Below, piece by piece: positions 52,733-61,619 of a stretch of DNA of 64,000 nucleotides. This DNA comes from an uncultured Pelagibacteraceae bacterium (GTDB lineage Bacteria; Pseudomonadota; Alphaproteobacteria; Pelagibacterales; Pelagibacteraceae): assembly GCA_902589155.1 (NCBI GenBank), contig CACIRV010000003.1, positions 1 through 64,000 of the forward strand, in the 5' to 3' direction. The notes under the pieces are model-generated. The model was not told the DNA's origin, searched no databases, and saw only the letters and a program-made list of their open reading frames with translations. Numbering within the stretch: the stretch's first letter is position 1; every line of letters starts with the position of its first letter. A program made the translations under genes and the position numbers.

Positions 52733-53675
52733 AATTGCTGTACTAGATGATTATCAAGATGCTTTTAGACAAATAGTCGATATTGATAAGTACAAAGATA
52801 AATTTGAATTTACAGTATTCAATAATCCATTTTCTGATGAAAAAGAAGCTATTGTAGAATTAGAAGATTTTGAAGTTTTATTTATCATGAGAGAAAGAAC
52901 GCCAATAACTAAATCATTAATAGAAAACTTACCAAAACTTAAATATATAATGACTTCAGGGATGAGAAATAAATCAATTGATTTAGAAATAATTAAGAAA
53001 AAAAAAATAATAGTTTGTGGAACAGAAATTAACCCTAATCCAGCAGCTGAAATAACTTGGGCGTTAATTTTAGGACTTTATCGAAATATGAGACAGGAAA
53101 TTGATAATATGTTTCAAGGTTATTGGCAGACCACAATAGGCTTTGAATTAAAAGGAAAATTATTAGGTTTGATGGGTCTTGGAAAAATTGGAACACAAGT
53201 TGCTAAAGTTGCACAATCATTTGGAATGGAAGTTTGTGCATGGAGTGAAAATTTAGATTTGACCCATGCTAATAAGATTGGCGTTTTACCAATGAATAAA
53301 GAAGATTTGTTAAAAACAGCTGATATTATTTCAATACACTTAGTGCTAGGAGATAGGTATAAAAATTTAATTACAAAAAAAGAATTTGGATTGATGAAAA
53401 AATCATCTTTCTTGATAAATACTTCACGTGGTCAAATTATTAATGAAGATGATTTAATTGAAGCTCTTAAAGATGAAAAAATTGCAGGCGTAGGCTTAGA
53501 TGTTTATGACAAAGAACCTCTTCCTCAAGATCATAAATTAAGATTTCTCCCGAATGCTCTTTTATTACCTCACATAGGATACGTAACCGCAGAAAATTAC
53601 TCAAAATTTTATCTACAAATGGTAGAAAATCTTGAGCGATGTCTAGATAACAGGCCTTTAAGGGTAATTTCATAA
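52725..53675 (+). CDS. D-2-hydroxyacid dehydrogenase
   Basis: NAD-dependent dehydrogenase of the phosphoglycerate/glycerate dehydrogenase family, 316 residues. NAD motif GLMGLGKIGTQVAKVAQ, catalytic Arg (INTSRGQII), Glu (DKEPLP) and His (PHIGYVT) all present. Linked to a DadA-like oxidase that makes 2-oxo acids, it could reduce them to D-2-hydroxy acids; this is inferred from overlap and order. Confidence 0.88.
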   Translation: MIKIAVLDDYQDAFRQIVDIDKYKDKFEFTVFNNPFSDEKEAIVELEDFEVLFIMRERTPITKSLIENLPKLKYIMTSGMRNKSIDLEIIKKKKIIVCGTEINPNPAAEITWALILGLYRNMRQEIDNMFQGYWQTTIGFELKGKLLGLMGLGKIGTQVAKVAQSFGMEVCAWSENLDLTHANKIGVLPMNKEDLLKTADIISIHLVLGDRYKNLITKKEFGLMKKSSFLINTSRGQIINEDDLIEALKDEKIAGVGLDVYDKEPLPQDHKLRFLPNALLLPHIGYVTAENYSKFYLQMVENLERCLDNRPLRVIS

Positions 53676-53782
53676 CATAATAACTTCCATTACAGGTTGT
53701 ATTTGATATACTCATAATGAACGGAGTGATTGTATTTAAATTTATATAAATTCAATAACTTAAAATTAATTTAGAAAGAAGT

Positions 53783-54184
53783 ATGAGAAAAATTTTTGTT
53801 TTATTAACAACAATGTTGTTACTTAATGGTTGCGCTGAATCGGTTGCTTTACTTGGCACTTCAGCTGGATCCGCTTCAAACGGAAAAATGCTTCAGTCTT
53901 CTATTAATTCAGCAATAAGTTATGGAATTAAACAACAAACAGGCAAAGGCCCGATACAGCATGTAATAGCTTATGCTGAAAAAATAAATCCAGAAAAAGA
54001 AAAAGAACCTTGTTTATCTTTTGTTGAAAAAACTAATTCAGAAATTTGCGCAGTTGTAAAAAAGCAAATAAATATAACCAAATCTAAAATTATAAATGAA
54101 ACAAGTGATGCGTCTTTAGAAGACCTTGCCTCATCACTACAACCTAGCATTGATAAAAATTCTAAAATTAAATACTTAGATTAA
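53783..54184 (+). CDS. Small lipoprotein, tandem paralogue A
   Basis: 133 residues starting with a lipoprotein signal (MRKIFVLLTTMLLLNGC; lipidated Cys17). The mature protein has a glycine/serine-rich stretch, then a segment (nt 53881-53943) identical in DNA to the next paralogue, and a pair of cysteines (EPCLSFVEKTNSEIC). Function unknown. The next gene is its paralogue 143 nt downstream. Confidence 0.8.
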   Translation: MRKIFVLLTTMLLLNGCAESVALLGTSAGSASNGKMLQSSINSAISYGIKQQTGKGPIQHVIAYAEKINPEKEKEPCLSFVEKTNSEICAVVKKQINITKSKIINETSDASLEDLASSLQPSIDKNSKIKYLD

Positions 54185-54326
54185 CCACTCTCAGAAGAAA
54201 ACTAAGCTAGAAAACTTAAATATTAACTATCATAGGTTGTGTTAATAAAAATCATTTCATTCACAATTGACTTTTATTTAAAGAAGAAGCAGATATATGA
54301 AATCAATCAAGACAAGCCAATAAATT

Positions 54327-54833
54327 ATGAAAAAAGGATTTTTTTTACTAACAGTTCTATTTTTGCTCAATGGATGTGCAGAATCCGTTGCTTTATTAGG
54401 TAGTTCTGTTGGAGGAGCGTCTAGCGGAAAAATGCTTCAGTCTTCTATTAATTCAGCAATAAGTTATGGAATTAAACAACAAACAGGAAAAACTCCCTTA
54501 GGCCATGTTCTTGCATACGCAGATGAAAAAAATCCTGAGAAAAGAAAAGAAACCTGCTTTTCATTTATTGAAAGAACAAGATCAGAATTTTGTACTATTG
54601 TAAAAAAACAAATGTCTTTGACAAATACTGTTGTAAAGAAGAAAACATTAGAAATTGTGAAACAATATCCTAAAAATAATAAAACTAAAGATATAGCCTT
54701 GAGGATAGAAAAAAATTTTTTGAATGGTTTTTTTCAAATAAAAAATTCTCCTAGAAAGCTTGCCATAGATTTTCAAGCTAAAATAGAAGAGTCAAACAAC
54801 AAAAAAATTAATCAATATTTAATTAGAAGATAA
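54327..54833 (+). CDS. Small lipoprotein, tandem paralogue B
   Basis: 168 residues; lipobox LNGC (Cys17). Shares with the previous gene CAESVALLG, the 21-residue segment encoded by nt 54425-54487 and the ETCFSF...SEFC cysteine pair, then differs: a longer helical basic C-terminus (about 60 residues). A gene duplication followed by divergence except for one conserved core. Function unknown. Confidence 0.8.
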   Translation: MKKGFFLLTVLFLLNGCAESVALLGSSVGGASSGKMLQSSINSAISYGIKQQTGKTPLGHVLAYADEKNPEKRKETCFSFIERTRSEFCTIVKKQMSLTNTVVKKKTLEIVKQYPKNNKTKDIALRIEKNFLNGFFQIKNSPRKLAIDFQAKIEESNNKKINQYLIRR

Positions 54834-54860
54834 TCAGGAATTTTTGCCATTGAGATGTAA

Positions 54861-54886
54861 CGGCCCCAATAAAATTAATTGGGACC
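54861..54886. terminator. Bidirectional hairpin between convergent genes
   Basis: CGGCCCCAAT-aaaatta-ATTGGGACCG, a 10-bp stem with one mismatch, between the lipoprotein and the convergent metY gene. No long T run follows on either strand, so it may act as a weak terminator or a 3'-end protecting structure. Confidence 0.5.
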
Positions 54887-54898
54887 GTAAATTAATTA

Positions 54899-56191
54899 TT
54901 AAGCTGCTAACGCTTGTTTAATATCAGCAATGATATCGTCTGGATGTTCTATACCAATTGATAGCCTTACATAGCCTGGTGTGACACCAGCAGCTAATAA
55001 CTCTTCGTCATTAAGCTGACTATGGGTTGTAGTAGCAGGGTGTATTGCTAAACTTCTAGCATCACCAATGTTAGCGACATGATAAAGCAATTTTAAATTA
55101 TCGATAAATTTAGAACCTGCTTCTCTAGTACCAACGTCCATTCCAACTAATGAACCATAACCACCTTGCATATATTTCTTAGCTCTTTCTTTGATCTCGC
55201 CCTGATGATTTGTAGGGTAGATTACATTTTTAACTTTCTTTTGTGTTTCTAAGAAAGAGACAACTTTTTCTGCGTTACTGCAATGTTGTTTCATTCTAAG
55301 AGCAACAGTTTCCAAACCTTGAATAATTTGAAAAGCATTGAATGGGCTTAATGGAGCACCTAAATCTCTAAGTAAAACCACTCTTGCTCTGATTGCAAAA
55401 GGAATGTTAGCTCCTGTTAATTGAGGAACTGCATCTGCCCAGATAGCACCACCATAACTTTGATCAGGTTCGTTCATTAATGGTTGTCTTTTTCTGTCTT
55501 TTGTCCAGTCGAAGTTACCACCATCAACAATGATTCCACCAATCGTAGTTCCGTGACCACCAATGTATTTAGTCAAAGAGTGACACACAACGGCCGCTCC
55601 ATGAGTTAAAGGTTTGCATATCACAGGTGAAGCCGTGTTATCGATGATTAAAGGTATACCTTTTTTCTTACCGATATCTGCAACCTCTTTAATTGGAAAA
55701 ACTCGAAGATAAGGATTTGGACAAGATTCACCGTAATAAGCTCTTGTTTTATCATCAGTTAATTTCTCGAAGTTTTTTGGGTCCGCAGGATCTGCAAATC
55801 TAACTTCAATACCCTGTTGTCTTAAGGTATTTTTAAATAAATTTACTGTTCCTCCGTATAGATCTGTTGAAGCAACGATGTTGTCGCCAGCTTGTGCTAC
55901 GTTTTGTACACAAAACGCTGAGGCAGCTTGACCTGAACCAACTGCCACCGCAGCCAATCCTGACTCTAAAGCCGCTACTCTTTTTTCAAGAACATCACAT
56001 GTCGGATTCATGATCCTTGTGTAAATATTTCCAAATTCTTTCAAACCAAATAAATTTGCAGCTGTTTCAGCATTTTTAAATTGATAAGAAGAAGTTTGAT
56101 AAATCGGAACTGCTACTGCTGTAGTTGCAGGGTCGCTTCTATAGTCACCACCATGCAAACCAATAGTTTCCGGATGTTTAAAATTAGCCAT
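54899..56191 (-). CDS. metY: O-acetylhomoserine sulfhydrylase / Cys-Met PLP enzyme
   Basis: PLP enzyme making homocysteine from O-acetylhomoserine and sulfide (or methanethiol). About 430 residues from ATG 56191 (MANFKHPETIGLHGG): AAGGAGG 8 nt upstream; a longer frame to 56305 runs through the SAM-V-type leader and is rejected. The PLP-lysine region CHSLTKYIGGHGTTIGG and the NPTCDVLEKRVAALE, YGGTVNLF stretches mark the family. Regulated by a leader with a SAM-II riboswitch, terminator and a second SAM element. Confidence 0.94.
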   Translation of the reverse strand: MANFKHPETIGLHGGDYRSDPATTAVAVPIYQTSSYQFKNAETAANLFGLKEFGNIYTRIMNPTCDVLEKRVAALESGLAAVAVGSGQAASAFCVQNVAQAGDNIVASTDLYGGTVNLFKNTLRQQGIEVRFADPADPKNFEKLTDDKTRAYYGESCPNPYLRVFPIKEVADIGKKKGIPLIIDNTASPVICKPLTHGAAVVCHSLTKYIGGHGTTIGGIIVDGGNFDWTKDRKRQPLMNEPDQSYGGAIWADAVPQLTGANIPFAIRARVVLLRDLGAPLSPFNAFQIIQGLETVALRMKQHCSNAEKVVSFLETQKKVKNVIYPTNHQGEIKERAKKYMQGGYGSLVGMDVGTREAGSKFIDNLKLLYHVANIGDARSLAIHPATTTHSQLNDEELLAAGVTPGYVRLSIGIEHPDDIIADIKQALAA

Positions 56192-56197
56192 TTTTTC

Positions 56198-56272
56198 CTC
56201 CTTTTTAGTACTTCGACAGTATGTCGGGTGTACAATATAGTTCAAATACCCGGTTTTAATTTGAGAATATTT
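56198..56272 (-). promoter_or_regulatory. SAM-V-type riboswitch next to the metY ribosome site
   Basis: On the minus strand CGGGT/ACCCG pair (around 56250 and 56225) enclose ATTTGAACTATATTGTAC; CAAAT upstream pairs with ATTTG; a GTCGAAGTACTAAAAAGGAGG tract follows and includes the metY Shine-Dalgarno. This fits the SAM-V class known from marine bacteria, including Candidatus Pelagibacter, which controls translation. Identification relies on recalled features and context. Confidence 0.65.
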
Positions 56273-56273
56273 C

Positions 56274-56302
56274 AAAAAAAAACCACCGGCTAAAGCGGTG
56301 GT
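56274..56302 (-). terminator. Riboswitch-controlled intrinsic terminator
   Basis: Minus strand: ACCACCG-CTTTAGC-CGGTGGT followed by eight or more T, a classic intrinsic terminator between the SAM-II aptamer and the metY start. The CGCTTTAGC inside it is the exact complement of GCTAAAGCG at the 3' end of the SAM-II aptamer, giving an antiterminator pairing when SAM is absent. Confidence 0.88.
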
Positions 56303-56315
56303 CATAAGACTTAAT

Positions 56316-56366
56316 CGCTTTAGCTGGATTTATTAAGCGCTCAGCAATTTGAATTAAATCAGCGCT
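56316..56366 (-). promoter_or_regulatory. SAM-II riboswitch aptamer
   Basis: Minus strand reads AGCGCTGATTTAATTCAAA, TTGCTGAGCGCTTAATAAA, TCCAGCTAAAGCG. This matches the SAM-II consensus: P1 stem AGCGC(T)/(A)GCGCT, conserved CTGATTTAA loop, the ATAAA connector, and the pseudoknot strand GCTAAAG. SAM binding should bury GCTAAAG and let the terminator form, turning metY off. Confidence 0.92.
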
Positions 56367-56372
56367 AAAAAC

Positions 56373-56401
56373 ACTTAACTACCTTTCTTATTTGCTGTCA
56401 A
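56373..56401 (-). promoter_or_regulatory. Promoter of the metY leader
   Basis: Minus strand consensus -35 TTGACA (56396-56401), 17-nt spacer, -10-like TTAAGT (56373-56378). Predicted start is just upstream of the SAM-II aptamer. Confidence 0.55.
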
Positions 56402-56505
56402 GTTGTATATAAATACTAGAATATTAAGCTTAATAGCCTCACTTACTGATACCTTTTTGCCTTGGAATCATTTTGTTATTTTCTACTTTTTTGCTAGTTT
56501 GAGAT

Positions 56506-57756
56506 GTGAAAAAAAAATATTCAATTTTTACCCTTATAAAAAATGCCTTGTCCAATAATGAAAATTGGCAAAAAATGTGGAAGAGTCCTGAACCCAAAAA
56601 GACTTACGATGTGATCATAGTAGGTGGCGGAGGTCATGGACTAGGAACTGCTTATTATTTAGCTAAAGAACACGGTATAAAAAATATTGCTGTAATAGAA
56701 AAAGGATGGTTAGGAAGTGGAAATACCGGTCGAAACACTACGATTATAAGATCTAATTATTTGTGGAATGAAAGTGCTTTTCTTTATGATCACTCAGTAA
56801 AGTTATGGGAAAATTTATCTCAAGAATTAAATTACAACATGATGTTTAGTCAAAGAGGTGTAATGAATTTGGCTCACAACGAGCACGATATAAAAGAAAT
56901 GAAAAGAAGAATAAGTGCAAACAGACTTAACGGTCTTGACACTCAATGGTTAGAGACAAAAGAAATTAAAAGATTAGTTCCTATAATGAATACTGACAAT
57001 TTAAGATATCCTGTATTAGGCGCCGCTTATCAACCAAGAGGAGGAGTAGCAAGACATGACGCTATCGCTTGGGGTTTTGCAATGAGAGCAGATGAAATGG
57101 GAGTTGATATTATTCAAAATTGTGAAGTTCATAGTATTAAAACAAAGAATGGAAAAGTTGAAGGAGTTAAAACTTCTAAAGGCTTAATTAATGCTAAAAA
57201 GATAGCAGTAGTAGCATCAGGTCATACAAGCGTACTAGCAAAAACTGCAGGAGTAAGATTGCCGTTACAAAGTAGACCTTTACAAGCTTTAGTTTCTGAA
57301 CCTATTAAACCTGTAATTAATACAGTTGTAATGTCCAATGCAGTTCATGCTTATGTTAGCCAATCGGATAAAGGCGAATTAGTTATTGGAGCAGGAACTG
57401 ATGGATATAATTCGTTTACTCAAAGAGGTGGATACGATGTTATCGAAGAAACTGTAAGAGCTATAGTTGAATTGTATCCAATATTTGGAAAAATGAAAAT
57501 GTTACGTCAATGGGGAGGCATAGTAGATATTTGCCCTGATGCCAGCCCAATAATAAGTAAGTGTGAAGTAAAAGGATTATATTTTAATTGTGGTTGGGGA
57601 ACAGGTGGTTTTAAAGCAACGCCTGGCAGTGCTAATGTTTTTGCACATACTGTTGCTAATGATGAGCCACACAGAATAAACGCTCCTTTCAATTTAGAGA
57701 GATTTTCTGACGGTAGACTTATAGATGAACATGGAGCAGCTGCAGTAGCACATTAG
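56506..57756 (+). CDS. soxB: Sarcosine oxidase, beta subunit
   Basis: Subunit with the sarcosine-oxidising FAD. 416 residues with FAD motif [23 protein letters not shown], the [14 protein letters not shown] segment where heterotetrameric enzymes link FMN covalently, and a C-terminal [14 protein letters not shown] stretch. GTG start at 56506, the only start upstream of the motif with the right length. First gene of soxBDAG, converting sarcosine and O2 with THF to glycine, methylene-THF and peroxide. Confidence 0.95.
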   Translation: MKKKYSIFTLIKNALSNNENWQKMWKSPEPKKTYDVIIVGGGGHGLGTAYYLAKEHGIKNIAVIEKGWLGSGNTGRNTTIIRSNYLWNESAFLYDHSVKLWENLSQELNYNMMFSQRGVMNLAHNEHDIKEMKRRISANRLNGLDTQWLETKEIKRLVPIMNTDNLRYPVLGAAYQPRGGVARHDAIAWGFAMRADEMGVDIIQNCEVHSIKTKNGKVEGVKTSKGLINAKKIAVVASGHTSVLAKTAGVRLPLQSRPLQALVSEPIKPVINTVVMSNAVHAYVSQSDKGELVIGAGTDGYNSFTQRGGYDVIEETVRAIVELYPIFGKMKMLRQWGGIVDICPDASPIISKCEVKGLYFNCGWGTGGFKATPGSANVFAHTVANDEPHRINAPFNLERFSDGRLIDEHGAAAVAH

Positions 57757-57758
57757 AT

Positions 57759-58109
57759 ATGATTTTAATAAATTGTCCATATTGTGGAGAAAGAGATCAA
57801 TCAGAGTTTTCAAATGGAGGTGAAGCCCACGTAGCAAGACCAGAAAATTCTGAAAATCTTAATGATAAAGACTGGGGGCGGTATGTTTTTTATCGAGACA
57901 ATCCTAAAGGAATTTTTTATGAGCGCTGGGTTCATACGCATGGATGCAGAAAATGGTTTAATGCTGTTAGAAATACATCTACAGACGAAATATTAAAAAT
58001 TTATAAATTGGATGAAAATCCACCAAGTAAAGAAAGTTTTACAAACACTTTAAAAACACCTTCAGGAGAACCAAAGGTTGGTTCAGGAAACTTTACGGTA
58101 AAAAAATAA
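57759..58109 (+). CDS. soxD: Sarcosine oxidase, delta subunit
   Basis: Zinc-binding small subunit of the same enzyme; 116 residues with CPYCGERDQSEF (Cys pair), HVARP and HTHGCRKWFNAVRNT (His and Cys ligands). Starts 2 nt after soxB; soxA follows by 3 nt. Confidence 0.94.
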   Translation: MILINCPYCGERDQSEFSNGGEAHVARPENSENLNDKDWGRYVFYRDNPKGIFYERWVHTHGCRKWFNAVRNTSTDEILKIYKLDENPPSKESFTNTLKTPSGEPKVGSGNFTVKK

Positions 58110-58112
58110 TTT

Positions 58113-61100
58113 ATGAGCGCAGCTGATAACAAAAAATCTCATTATATAAATGCTAAAGAAATCTCATTTAAATTTGATGGAAAAAAATATCTTGGTTATA
58201 AAGGAGATACAATAGCCTCAGCTTTATTAAGAAATAATGTAAGATTGGTTGCTAGAAGTTTTAAATATCATAGACCTAGAGGCTTATACACTTGTGGAAT
58301 AGAAGAGCCTAATGGCATTGTCCAGATATTAAACGAACACAACGAACCCAACACTAGGGCAACCGTAAAACAAATCTATGAAGGGATAAGAGTAAACAGC
58401 CAAAATCGTTGGCCATCTCTTAATCTAGATGTTGGTTCTATTAACAATTTATTATCACCTATGTTTTCTGCAGGTTTTTATTATAAAACTTTTATGGGTC
58501 CCAAAGGTTTTTGGAAAAAAATTTATGAGCCTGTAATTAGAAGAACGGCAGGACTTGGAAAACCACCTAAAGAATTTAGATCCAAAAGCGTTCATCAAAA
58601 TCACAACGTTGATATTGTTATAGTTGGAGGAGGTTTAAGCGGTTTAATTGCAGCAAGAAAACTAATTGATACTGAATATGACGTTTTGCTTTTAGAGCAA
58701 GATAGTTTTTTAGGAGGTATATTAAAAAACTCAAACAAAATTAAAAAGATTAATAATATAGATGTAAATAAGTGGATCAAAGAAACGGAAAAACTTTTAA
58801 AAGCCTCAAAAAATATTAAAATATTTAAAAACTCTCTAGTAACCTCATACAATTTTACAAATCATTTAATTGCTTTAGAGGATAAATGTGCTGGAAAAGA
58901 AATTAATAAAGATAAATCAGAGTTAACTCTTCACAAAATTAGAACAACTCATACTATTTTGGCTAATGGGCATATAGAGAGATTTATTTCATTTAGAAAC
59001 AACGACTTACCAGGTGTAATGTTAGCCTCATCTTTTGAAAAATATATACATAGATATGGAGTAGTTCCTGAAACCAGCCCAGTAATTTTTACTAACAATT
59101 CAACAACAGCTACTCTTTTAAAATCTTTGATTGATCTTGGCCATAAGCCAGCAGCCTATGTAGATGCCAGAGATAAAGATAAAATAGGAAAAAAACTTTT
59201 AGATTATTTAAAAAAAAGCAACATCCCTTTTTATATAAATTCTGAAGTAGAGGGGTGTGATGGAAGTAAAAAGATTAAAACTATATCAATTAGAAAAAAT
59301 AAAAATAAAATTATTAAAGTAAAATCTTCAATGCTTTGTGTATCTGGAGGAATCAATCCTGATATTCATTTATTTACTCAATCAAAAGGATTGGTTAAAT
59401 GGGATGATAAACTCGTCACTTTTAAACCAGATGTTCCTTTTCAAAATACTATCACTTTAGGATCTGTTAGTGGAAATTATAACTATGAAAAAACAATTGA
59501 TGAAATTGATCAAAAATTGTCTTTTTTAAAAGCAAAAAATATAAGATTTAATTTAGAACTAAATGATAGCAATAATTTTAATATTCAGGAGCTTTGGGAA
59601 ACAAAGCATGAAAAAAAATCTAATTGGTCAAAATCTTTTATAGATTTGCATAATGATGTAACAACAAAAGATTTAAAACAAGCAGTTAAAGAGGGGTTTG
59701 ATAGAATTGAACATTTAAAACGTTTTACTACTAACAGCATGGGTACTGATCAAGGAAAAATTAGCAGTATTAATTCACTAGGTATAGTCTCAAAAATTTT
59801 AAAAAAGAAAATCTCAGAAGTAGGAACAACAACTTATAGACCTCCTTATGCTCCACTTAGTTTTTCGGCTATTGCTGGAAGAAACACTTATGAATTTTAT
59901 GACCCACAAAGAAAAACTCCAATTCATTATTGGCACATAGAAAATAAAGCTGTTTTTGAAGATGTTGGCCAATGGAAAAGACCTTGGTATTTTAAAAAAT
60001 TTGAAACGGAAAGTATGCACTTAGCCGTACAACGAGAGTCCGCGCAAACAAGAAAGACTGCTGGAATTTTAGATGGGAGCACTCTTGGAAAAATAGAAGT
60101 TAAAGGGAAAGATGCATTGGAATTTATGAATCTTATGTACACAAATGCATTCACTAAAATGAAACCAATGACTTCGAGGTATGCTCTTATGCTTGGCGAA
60201 GATGGAATGATAAAAGATGACGGCATAGTATGCAAATTTAATGATAAACATTTTATAGCGACTACTACATCAGGCGGTGCTCCAAAAGTTCTAGCTGATA
60301 TGGAAGAGTATCTTCAAACTGAATGGCCGCACCTTCAAGTTTTTGTGAACTCAATCACAGAACAATTTAGTACTTTTAATATTAGCGGCCCTAAATCAAG
60401 AGAGATAGTAAGCAAAGTGTTTACCGATGTTGACTTTAGTAATGAAAACTTTCCTTTTATGACTTTTAAAGTTTTTGATTACAAGGATACGGAAGTTAGA
60501 ATTATGAGAGCTAGTTTTACCGGAGAACTTGGTTATGAAATTTATATAACTCCTAATCATGCTTTAGAACTTTGGAAAAAAATATTTCATTACGGAAAAG
60601 CATATGACCTTGTTCCTTACGGAACAGAAACCATGCATTTGTTAAGAGCAGAAAAAGGTTATGTTGTAATTGGCCAAGAAACGGATGGAACCGTGACACC
60701 TATAGATCTTAATTTTAATTGGATGATTGGTAAAAAGAAAAAAGATTTTATAGGCAAAAGATCCTTAACTAGAAGTGACACTTCAAGAGAGGATCGAAAA
60801 CAATTAGTTGGAATAATTCCTTTAGATAAGTCTGAATTTATTGAAGAAGGACAACATGTTGTAGAATGCGAAAGATTGCCAAAACCAATTAAAACTCCAG
60901 TGGAATATCTTGGTCATGTTTCCTCTAGCTATCATAGTCCTAATTTAAATCATTGTATTGCAATGGCTATGCTCAAAGGAGGCAACAAACTGATGGGTAG
61001 AAAATTATTTGTCTCTTCAACCTATGGAAATAAAAATATACCGGTCGAGGTTGTTAGTCCGGTTTTTATTGATCCAGAAAACAAGAGGTTAGTATCATGA
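58113..61100 (+). CDS. soxA: Sarcosine oxidase, alpha subunit
   Basis: 995 residues: an N-terminal ferredoxin-like segment (GDTIASALLRNNVRLVARSFKYHRPRG), an NAD/FAD-binding domain (VDIVIVGGGLSGLIAARKL near 168), and a C-terminal folate-binding half related to glycine-cleavage T protein (from about residue 610). It traps formaldehyde as methylene-THF. Overlaps soxG by 4 nt. Confidence 0.95.
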   Translation: MSAADNKKSHYINAKEISFKFDGKKYLGYKGDTIASALLRNNVRLVARSFKYHRPRGLYTCGIEEPNGIVQILNEHNEPNTRATVKQIYEGIRVNSQNRWPSLNLDVGSINNLLSPMFSAGFYYKTFMGPKGFWKKIYEPVIRRTAGLGKPPKEFRSKSVHQNHNVDIVIVGGGLSGLIAARKLIDTEYDVLLLEQDSFLGGILKNSNKIKKINNIDVNKWIKETEKLLKASKNIKIFKNSLVTSYNFTNHLIALEDKCAGKEINKDKSELTLHKIRTTHTILANGHIERFISFRNNDLPGVMLASSFEKYIHRYGVVPETSPVIFTNNSTTATLLKSLIDLGHKPAAYVDARDKDKIGKKLLDYLKKSNIPFYINSEVEGCDGSKKIKTISIRKNKNKIIKVKSSMLCVSGGINPDIHLFTQSKGLVKWDDKLVTFKPDVPFQNTITLGSVSGNYNYEKTIDEIDQKLSFLKAKNIRFNLELNDSNNFNIQELWETKHEKKSNWSKSFIDLHNDVTTKDLKQAVKEGFDRIEHLKRFTTNSMGTDQGKISSINSLGIVSKILKKKISEVGTTTYRPPYAPLSFSAIAGRNTYEFYDPQRKTPIHYWHIENKAVFEDVGQWKRPWYFKKFETESMHLAVQRESAQTRKTAGILDGSTLGKIEVKGKDALEFMNLMYTNAFTKMKPMTSRYALMLGEDGMIKDDGIVCKFNDKHFIATTTSGGAPKVLADMEEYLQTEWPHLQVFVNSITEQFSTFNISGPKSREIVSKVFTDVDFSNENFPFMTFKVFDYKDTEVRIMRASFTGELGYEIYITPNHALELWKKIFHYGKAYDLVPYGTETMHLLRAEKGYVVIGQETDGTVTPIDLNFNWMIGKKKKDFIGKRSLTRSDTSREDRKQLVGIIPLDKSEFIEEGQHVVECERLPKPIKTPVEYLGHVSSSYHSPNLNHCIAMAMLKGGNKLMGRKLFVSSTYGNKNIPVEVVSPVFIDPENKRLVS

Positions 61101-61618
61101 CACAGTTATTATCATCGAAAGGTGTAAATATTTCTCAAAGAAATTTTCAACAGATCATCATTAGAGGGGACGGGAAAGAACAATTTAATCAATTAATAAA
61201 TAGCGAAATATCTTCACTTCCGCCTTCTAACAATCTTGAAGTAACAATAAATGATAAATTTATATTTGCGAAAAATTCTTTTGATCAATGGAGTTTGATC
61301 TATTTGGTAGAACAGAACTATAAAGAAATTTTAAAGTTTATTTCTAACGTTAATTTAAAAGACGAAATTCTTGCTTCAGATTATTCTTATGGACAAGTTT
61401 ATTTTGAAATTTCTGGAAAAAATAGAAATGAATTTTTAAATAAATTAACGCATTTTGATTTACGTTTAAAAAAATTTCCAGCCTTTTCAATGGCTCAAAC
61501 TTTAATAGCTAAAATAGATTGCTCCATCTACAATTTGAAAGACAAGTATATTGTGACTTGCAATAGATCTTTTGAAGATTATTTTAAAGAGCGTCTTCAA
61601 GATACAGCTAACATTTAA
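61097..61618 (+). CDS. soxG: Sarcosine oxidase, gamma subunit
   Basis: 173 residues, fourth gene of the operon, with the DLRLKKFPAFSMAQTLIAKIDCSIY stretch typical of the family. Structural subunit of the heterotetramer. Next start (61620) follows 2 nt after its stop. Confidence 0.88.
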   Translation: MTQLLSSKGVNISQRNFQQIIIRGDGKEQFNQLINSEISSLPPSNNLEVTINDKFIFAKNSFDQWSLIYLVEQNYKEILKFISNVNLKDEILASDYSYGQVYFEISGKNRNEFLNKLTHFDLRLKKFPAFSMAQTLIAKIDCSIYNLKDKYIVTCNRSFEDYFKERLQDTANI

Positions 61619-61619
61619 A

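Noticed and set aside
54297-54323. Nine-codon ORF (MKSIKTSQ) before lipoprotein B as a leader peptide
   Set aside because: No regulatory codon run, terminator or conservation evidence; likely chance.
54899-56305. Extended metY start at 56305
   Set aside because: The added 38 residues come from the riboswitch leader; ATG 56191 has AAGGAGG and matches the family start.
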